Below the pieces are notes generated by a model. It worked only from the letters and a program-made list of their open reading frames with translations. It did not search any database and had not been told where the DNA came from. A DNA stretch of 34,417 bases from Nitrospira sp. SB0662_bin_26 (GTDB lineage: Bacteria; Nitrospirota; Nitrospiria; Nitrospirales; UBA8639), in contig VXOF01000080.1 of NCBI GenBank assembly GCA_009840285.1, positions 1 through 34,417 of the forward strand, written 5' to 3'. Position numbers and translations under genes: made by a program. Positions 28,901 through 34,417 of the stretch are shown one piece after another. Within the stretch, counting starts at the first letter, position 1; each line of letters begins with the position of its first letter.

Positions 28901-29152
28901 TTACCAGCAGCAGCAAAGGCCGGCGGAGATTGCTTCGAGTTGCTCCTCGGTGATGTTGGGATCCGGTGGCAACGCGAGATGCACCGTCTGCATGTCGCTC
29001 TCGTGGACCTTGATGGTCATGGTTTCAGGCATCGTGATGCCCAATTCCTGACAGATGGTCGTCTTGGGGTCCGCAAGAAGCTGTTGCCTGAAATCCGCAT
29101 TCAACGCAGACTTGTCAACGATTTGCTGAAGCATTTCCTGTCCACTTCTCAT
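28901..29152 (-). CDS. NHLP-family RiPP precursor peptide, predicted core LCCCW
   Basis: ADFRQQLLADPKTTICQELGITMPETMTIKVHESDMQTVHLALPPDPNITEEQLEAISAG/LCCCW; SD gaaggagg 7-8 nt before ATG. Confidence 0.9.
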   Translation of the reverse strand: MRSGQEMLQQIVDKSALNADFRQQLLADPKTTICQELGITMPETMTIKVHESDMQTVHLALPPDPNITEEQLEAISAGLCCCW

Positions 29153-29199
29153 GGGTATCCTCCTTCAGATATTAATTGAACGATGTCAGATTTTATAAA

Positions 29200-29228
29200 A
29201 TTGTATGCACTAATCCATATATTGTCAA
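29200..29228 (-). promoter_or_regulatory. Predicted sigma70-type promoter of the precursor gene
   Basis: Minus strand TTGACA - 17 bp (ATATATGGATTAGTGCA) - TACAAT, about 40 nt upstream of the likely 5' UTR/ATG. Confidence 0.75.
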
Positions 29229-29248
29229 GCCCATTTGAAATTTTTCGT

Positions 29249-29284
29249 AAAATGTAATGCACTAATCAATCTATTTTTTCAAGT
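29249..29284 (-). promoter_or_regulatory. Second, degenerate copy of the promoter/operator sequence
   Basis: Minus strand CTTGAAAAAATAGATTGATTAGTGCATTACATTTT versus CTTGACAATATATGGATTAGTGCATACAATTTT; 52 bp apart. Confidence 0.55.
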
Positions 29285-29289
29285 CTGGT

Positions 29290-29333
29290 GTCTGGCCCTC
29301 TTGAATCAGGCAGCTCTCCTGCCAGACTTTTTT
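29290..29333 (+). terminator. Candidate intrinsic terminator/attenuator
   Basis: GTCTGGC...GCCAGAC followed by TTTTTT on the plus strand. Confidence 0.5.
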
Positions 29334-29454
29334 CATCCACCGTGTCTATGAACTTCACGTCGGCGAGCACGTCAGACAGTTGCCGGAAGAAGAGACCTTC
29401 GTGGACGACCACGATCAATTTGTCAGATAATAGAGCAGAATTTTAATGAACATT

Positions 29455-29471
29455 CGATATATGAATTAGTG
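29455..29471 (+). promoter_or_regulatory. Third copy of the motif, upstream of RND permease 2
   Basis: CGATATATGAATTAGTG versus minus-strand CAATATATGGATTAGTG: 15/17 identical, same orientation relative to the downstream gene. Confidence 0.5.
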
Positions 29472-29577
29472 TCTTCCTAAATTAAAACGTCATGCGGAAA
29501 ACTACTTTGCCCTTCCCGGCACCGGAATCCGGTGGTCCCGGAAGCGTGCCGGTCGCAACCACAGAGTAACGCCGTCC

Positions 29578-32500
29578 ATGGAGTCTCCAGACCAAACCGC
29601 CTCACGCTCCGGCCCCATTGCCTGGATGACCCACCACACGGTGGCGGCCAATCTCGTCATGCTGATTTTCATCATCGGCGGGTTGATCATCGGCACGGAC
29701 CTCAAGCAGGAAGTCTTTCCGGAGTTCACCTCCGATCGCATTCGTGTCACCGTGGCCTATCCCGGGGCCAGCCCGGAAGAAGTCGAGCACGGGATTATCC
29801 TGTCCATTGAAGACGTGGTGCGGGGGCTGGACGGGGTAAAGGACGTCACCGCCACGGCCGCCGAGGGGATGGCCTTCATGAAAATCGAGTTGGTGAAGGG
29901 GGTCAATGCCGATAACGTCCTGCAGGACGTCGTGAACGAGATCGACGGCATTCTGTCGTTTCCGGAACTGGCGGAGGAACCCATTATCAGTCTGGAGGAG
30001 GCGCGGCATCAGGTCGTGACCGTCATGGTGCACGGCGACCAGGAAGAGCAGACCCTGCGTGACGTGGCCGAACGCGTGCGGGACGAACTGTTGCAACGGC
30101 CGGGGATCACGCTCGTGGAGCTGGGCTCGGCCCGTCCCCGCGAAATCGCCGTTGAAGTGCCCCAACGGCACCTGCGCGCCTACGATCTGACCCTGAACCG
30201 TATCGCCCGGGAGATCGGCGAGGCCGCGATTGAGACGCCGGGGGGAGGGATGAAGACCGCCGCGGGCGAGGTGCTGTTGCGGACCCAGGAGCGACGTGAT
30301 TTCGGCAGGGAATACGCGGACATTGCCCTGGTGTCCACCCCGGACGGCGCGACCGTCACGGTCGGCGACCTGGCCACGATCACCGACGGGTTCGAGGACA
30401 CTGATGAGGAAGCCTATTTCAACGGGCAGCGGGCGGTCCAGGTCAAGGTGTTCCGGGTCGGCAAGGAAACGCCCCAGTCCGTCTCCGATGACGTGCACGC
30501 GTATTTGGAGGAATTGCGGCCGGAACTGCCCGACGGCATCGGCGTGGCGGTCTGGGAGGATTGGGCCATCATCTATCGTGACCGGATGTCCCTGTTGTTG
30601 AAAAATGCGTTTCAGGGATTGATCCTGGTCCTGTTGTTCCTGGGATTGTTCCTGGACCTCAAGCTCGCGTTTTGGGTCACGGTCGGCCTCCCCACCGCGA
30701 TCATCGGATCGTTTCTCTTCATTCCGTTCACCGGAGCCTCCATCAACATGATTTCCCTGTTCGCGTTCATCATCACGCTGGGCATCATCGTGGATGACGC
30801 GGTGGTGGCGGGCGAGATTATCTATCAGAAGCGGGAGCAGGGGATGCCGTTGGTCGAGGCGGCGATTGCCGGGGCCCGGGAGATCGCCATGCCCGTCACC
30901 TTTGCCATCCTGACCAATATCGCCGCGTTCCTGCCCCTGTTTTTCGTGCCCGGCGAACTGGGAATCATCATACGGCAGGTGCCCTCGATCGTAGTGGCGG
31001 TCTTCGTGGTGTCGCTGATCGAATCCTTGTTCGTGTTGCCGGCGCACTTGGCCCATACGCGGCCGTCGTCGGAAGTCTGGAAGACGCTTGACCGCCCGCG
31101 ACAATGGTTCAGCCGGGCGATGCAAACCTTCATCCGGGAACGCTATCAACCGTTTCTCCGGATCGCGATCGCCAATCGCTGGTTGACGGTAGCGGTGGGA
31201 GCGGCCCTGTTGATCCTGGCGGTGGGCATGGTCGCCGGCGGGCACGTCGCCTTCAGTTTTCTGCCGGCGATCGATTCCGAAAACATCACAGTGCAGGCCG
31301 TCATGCCGTACGGGGTGCCCATGGAACAGTCCCGGAAAGTTCTGGACCGCCTGCTCGAGTCGGCAAACACCGCGCTCGCGCAACACGGAGGCGACGCCGT
31401 GCAGCGCGGCATGTATGCCCAGATCGGCGCGCCGTTGGCTCAACGGGGAACGGCGGAACCGTCGCCGGCTTCGGTCGGAAGCCACATGGTCGGGGCGCAG
31501 ATATTCTTGGTGCCGGCAGATCAACGGGATTTCAGCGGCGCGGATTTCGCCAACACCTGGCGGTCGGCCATCGGGTCGATTCCGGGGGTGGAGTCGTTGA
31601 TCTTCAAATCCGACGTGGCGCTGAGTAATGACACGCCGATCGACATCCAGCTCTCGCATCGTTCCCGGAAAATTCTGGAAACGGCCGCGCGGGAACTGGC
31701 GGAGAGGCTGTCGCAGTACGCGGGGGTGCTGGATATCGACGACGGGGTGTCGTTGGGCAAACCGCAACTGAATTTTCGCATCAAGCCGGAGGCGCACAGC
31801 CTGGGCCTCAATGCCACGGATCTGGCCCAGCAGGTGCGCGGGGCGTTTTACGGCGTGGAAGCGTTGCGTCAACAGCGGGGACGGGATGAAGTGAAGGTCA
31901 TGGTGCGGCTGCCCGAATCCGAACGCCAGTCCGCGTTTACGGTCGAGCACCTGATCCTGCGCACCGGGCAGGGCGGAGAAATTCGCCTGGCCGAGGCGGC
32001 GGACATCCAGCCGGGCCGGGCCTATACGGAAATCAAGCGGCGCAAGGGCCACCGGATCGTGGCGGTCACGGCCGAGGTCGACGAGCAGATCGCCACGGCC
32101 AACAGCATCATTGGGGCGGTGTCCGCCAATGAACTGGTCGCGTTGCAGAAGAAATATCCGGGGCTGCGGTATTCCCTGGAAGGCGAGCAGGAGCTGCAAC
32201 GCGAATCGCTTGCAACCCTGGCCGCCGGGTTTGCCCTGACGCTGTTGCTGATCTATGCGTTGCTGGCCATTCCCTTCAGGAGTTACGTGCAACCGCTGAT
32301 CGTGATGCTGGGGATTCCGTTCAGTTTCATCGGCGCGCTGATCGGGCACCTGCTCTTGGGCTATGGGCTCAGCCTCATCAGCATATTCGGCCTCGTGGCC
32401 CTGGCCGGCGTGGTGGTGAACGATTCGCTGGTCCTGATCGTAGCGACGAATCGCATCTATGATGAGCAGGACGTTCCCTTCTCCGAAGCCATCGTTCAAG

Positions 32501-32769
32501 GAGCGACGAGCCGGTTTCGTCCCATTGTCCTGACGTCACTGACCACGTTCTTCGGGTTGGCCCCGATGATTTTCGAGACGGCGTTGCAGGCCCGGTTTCT
32601 CATCCCCATGGCCATCTCGCTGGGCTTCGGCATCCTGTTCGGGACGGCGGTCATTCTCGTTATTGTGCCGTGCGTCTATCTCATGGTCGTGCCCCTGTTG
32701 CGCAGGAACCGCGCGGCCCTGACCGACGCCCTGGCGTCGCCGGAACATCCGGAAGCGGGGACGGTGTAA
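29578..32769 (+). CDS. RND efflux permease 2, 1063 aa, paralogue of permease 1
   Basis: Long stretches identical to the 16445-19636 product (GPIAWMTHHTVAANLVMLIF, PGASPEEVE.GIILSIEDVVRGLDGVK). Confidence 0.95.
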   Translation: MESPDQTASRSGPIAWMTHHTVAANLVMLIFIIGGLIIGTDLKQEVFPEFTSDRIRVTVAYPGASPEEVEHGIILSIEDVVRGLDGVKDVTATAAEGMAFMKIELVKGVNADNVLQDVVNEIDGILSFPELAEEPIISLEEARHQVVTVMVHGDQEEQTLRDVAERVRDELLQRPGITLVELGSARPREIAVEVPQRHLRAYDLTLNRIAREIGEAAIETPGGGMKTAAGEVLLRTQERRDFGREYADIALVSTPDGATVTVGDLATITDGFEDTDEEAYFNGQRAVQVKVFRVGKETPQSVSDDVHAYLEELRPELPDGIGVAVWEDWAIIYRDRMSLLLKNAFQGLILVLLFLGLFLDLKLAFWVTVGLPTAIIGSFLFIPFTGASINMISLFAFIITLGIIVDDAVVAGEIIYQKREQGMPLVEAAIAGAREIAMPVTFAILTNIAAFLPLFFVPGELGIIIRQVPSIVVAVFVVSLIESLFVLPAHLAHTRPSSEVWKTLDRPRQWFSRAMQTFIRERYQPFLRIAIANRWLTVAVGAALLILAVGMVAGGHVAFSFLPAIDSENITVQAVMPYGVPMEQSRKVLDRLLESANTALAQHGGDAVQRGMYAQIGAPLAQRGTAEPSPASVGSHMVGAQIFLVPADQRDFSGADFANTWRSAIGSIPGVESLIFKSDVALSNDTPIDIQLSHRSRKILETAARELAERLSQYAGVLDIDDGVSLGKPQLNFRIKPEAHSLGLNATDLAQQVRGAFYGVEALRQQRGRDEVKVMVRLPESERQSAFTVEHLILRTGQGGEIRLAEAADIQPGRAYTEIKRRKGHRIVAVTAEVDEQIATANSIIGAVSANELVALQKKYPGLRYSLEGEQELQRESLATLAAGFALTLLLIYALLAIPFRSYVQPLIVMLGIPFSFIGALIGHLLLGYGLSLISIFGLVALAGVVVNDSLVLIVATNRIYDEQDVPFSEAIVQGATSRFRPIVLTSLTTFFGLAPMIFETALQARFLIPMAISLGFGILFGTAVILVIVPCVYLMVVPLLRRNRAALTDALASPEHPEAGTV

Positions 32770-32814
32770 CGCCCCGCAATTGACCCGGCCCGGGCGCTCC
32801 GCCCGGGTTGTCAT

Positions 32815-32960
32815 CCCCGGTCCTTCCTCCTGTCATCCTCGACCCCGATCGGGGATCCAGGCGATCTATAAGGATCCAGCATCGTTGCTCTTGTCTTTGT
32901 CTTTCTCTGTCATCCTCGACATCCCCCTCCTGTCATGCCCGGCTTGATCGGGCATCCAGG
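32815..32960. repeat. Intergenic repeats of the tgtcatcctcgac / tcatgcccggcttgatcgggcatccag type
   Basis: tgtcatcctcgac at about 32830 and 32909, cctgtcatgcccggcttgatcgggcatccagg at about 32931; related tgtcatcctcgacgcc at 19920. Confidence 0.5.
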
Positions 32961-33262
32961 GTCTTTTTCTTCTGTCCGTCGTCTTCGTAGCCGCGCCATC
33001 TTATGGCGCTTTTTCCGAGCGGCCTCTCCGGGCGGCATGAGATGCCGCCGCTACAACTGCAAATGCCTCTACCTCCCCAACTTTTCCCTCTTCGGAAAAA
33101 GTTCCCGTCCTTACAAAGGAGGGGAAGGAAAAGCGGAACTGTCCACGCCTGTCCTGAGCCTGTCGAAGGGAATCACTGAACCAAGAAGCTTGAGGGGGGC
33201 CCCTCCCCCATGGACCGGGGGAGGAGCCTGCTGACGGGAGGAGTCGTTCGGCTCTCGTCAGG

Positions 33263-34417
33263 TTAAAAGAACCACTGTGCGCGGAAGAAAACAGAGCGCG
33301 GCATGTTGGCGTGGGACACGCCGAGCCCGACACTCTGTTCGCCGGTGTTCAAGAACTCCTGTTGGTCGAAGAGGTTCACCACGTCCACGGCCAGCAACAG
33401 CTTTTGTTTCTTGGCAAAGGGGAACACCTGAGTCAGGGAGAGATTGTAGGTGGTATTCGAATCCTCATTCCCGGAATTCGTTCTTTGTCCTTCTTCCGCA
33501 CTTCGCAAACCTGACCCAAAGAACATCTGTGCGGTGATCGTGGTGTTGGTGAAGGGACGATACGTAACCACCGCCGAACTGGTGATGTCTTGTGAATGGT
33601 CGCAATACGTGCCACCGGGTAACTGGATATCTCTCAGCTCATGTCCGTGCAGCAAAAAATGTCCCGATTGCAAGCCAAACCCCTTGCACCGTCCCCAGGC
33701 CACGTTGCCGCGGGCCGTGAGTGTGTTCGACAGCTTGGTTTTCACGGAAAAGTCGATCCCCTGTTGCCAGCCCCGCTCAAACGCAAAATAATTCAGCATG
33801 GGCGTTGATTGGAATTGATGGGCGTCAGCCATGTTGGTGCTGTACTTGTGGTAGCCCGTCAACTGGATCACGGTGCTTCTCCCGATCGCATGGGTCGAGC
33901 CGATTTCAAAGTAGTGGGACCGTTCAGGCTTGGTCCTGATATTGGTGTCGTCCTCGGGTTCCGCGGTGGTGCCTTCGAGATTGAGGGCCAGGAAGGGCAG
34001 GGCCTCCAGGTTGGGCGGAGTAAACAGTCGCCCGTAAAAGGCGCGGAAGGCATGCCGTTTGTTGGGCGCATAGGTCACCCCGATGCGGGGACTGACCTGG
34101 AAGGCCTCTATGTACCCGTGAATGTTGTCCAGTCGCAGGCCGAGGTTGATGGTCCATTGGTCATTGGGCGTGTATTGATCCTGGATCCAGAATTCTTCAC
34201 GGTACCCGATAACCCGCCGGTTCGCATTGCGGTTGATGACCCCGCCCACGGGTTCACCGTGTCCGTGGTCGTCGTGATCGTCATGCATGTCGTGGTCGTC
34301 ATGGTCGTCATGCATGTCATGGTCATCGTCATGGTCGTCATGCATGTCATGGTCATCGTCATGGTCGTCATGCATGTCATGGTCATCGTCGTGGTCGTCA
34401 TGCATGTCGTGGTCGTC
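33263..34417 (-). CDS. TonB-dependent receptor, C-terminal barrel part (5' end outside window), with His/Asp-rich tandem repeats
   Basis: WTINLGLRLDNIHGYIEAFQVSPRIGVTYAPNKRHAFRAFYGRLFTPPNLEAL, VVNLFDQQEFLNTG, C-terminal VFFRAQWFF. Confidence 0.85.
   Translation of the reverse strand, partial: DDHDMHDDHDDDHDMHDDHDDDHDMHDDHDDDHDMHDDHDDHDMHDDHDDHGHGEPVGGVINRNANRRVIGYREEFWIQDQYTPNDQWTINLGLRLDNIHGYIEAFQVSPRIGVTYAPNKRHAFRAFYGRLFTPPNLEALPFLALNLEGTTAEPEDDTNIRTKPERSHYFEIGSTHAIGRSTVIQLTGYHKYSTNMADAHQFQSTPMLNYFAFERGWQQGIDFSVKTKLSNTLTARGNVAWGRCKGFGLQSGHFLLHGHELRDIQLPGGTYCDHSQDITSSAVVTYRPFTNTTITAQMFFGSGLRSAEEGQRTNSGNEDSNTTYNLSLTQVFPFAKKQKLLLAVDVVNLFDQQEFLNTGEQSVGLGVSHANMPRSVFFRAQWFF
34264..34417. repeat. 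~30-bp tandem repeat encoding (MHDDHDDDHD)n
   Basis: atgcatgtcatggtcatcgtcatggtcgtc repeated about 4-5 times to the window end. Confidence 0.9.

Noticed and set aside
29602-32499. 965-aa minus-strand ORF antisense to RND permease 2
   Set aside because: Shadow ORF: His/Gln/Arg/Asp-rich composition typical of antisense to a GC-rich gene; the plus strand encodes a full RND permease
34264-34417. Independent HD-repeat peptide gene (ORF track starts at an internal ATG)
   Set aside because: The reading frame continues off the window edge and into TonB-receptor barrel sequence, so the ATGs are internal repeat codons

Overview
The window combines ordinary chromosomal genes with one unusual accessory locus. 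The housekeeping part (about 0.2-12.9 kb) includes L-isoaspartyl methyltransferase, a GlcG/DUF336 protein, a Zn alcohol dehydrogenase, DapF, a di-haem cytochrome c peroxidase, an AIG2-like protein, a 2OG-Fe(II) oxygenase, MscS, a radical SAM protein, DoxX and a DUF1579-like protein. A TetR-OMF-MFP-RND efflux operon follows (13.06-19.64 kb). The locus of interest (about 20.17-29.15 kb) looks like a RiPP biosynthetic cluster. It encodes a flavin-dependent tryptophan-halogenase-like enzyme; a protein fusing an NHLP (nitrile-hydratase-like leader peptide) domain to a squalene-cyclase/prenyltransferase-like toroid; an AlkB-type membrane di-iron hydroxylase fused to a GlnE-like adenylyltransferase domain whose catalytic motifs look degenerate; a fused E1-like/YcaO azoline cyclodehydratase; an unknown protein; and, convergent to these, an 83-aa NHLP precursor whose predicted core is only LCCCW. 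A second, orphan RND pump paralogous to the first follows (29.58-32.77 kb), and the window ends in a truncated TonB-dependent receptor carrying His/Asp-rich tandem repeats. A sequence motif (ATATATGRATTAGTG) recurs upstream of both the precursor and the second pump, which suggests co-regulation. All family calls come from reading motifs by eye; no searches were run.
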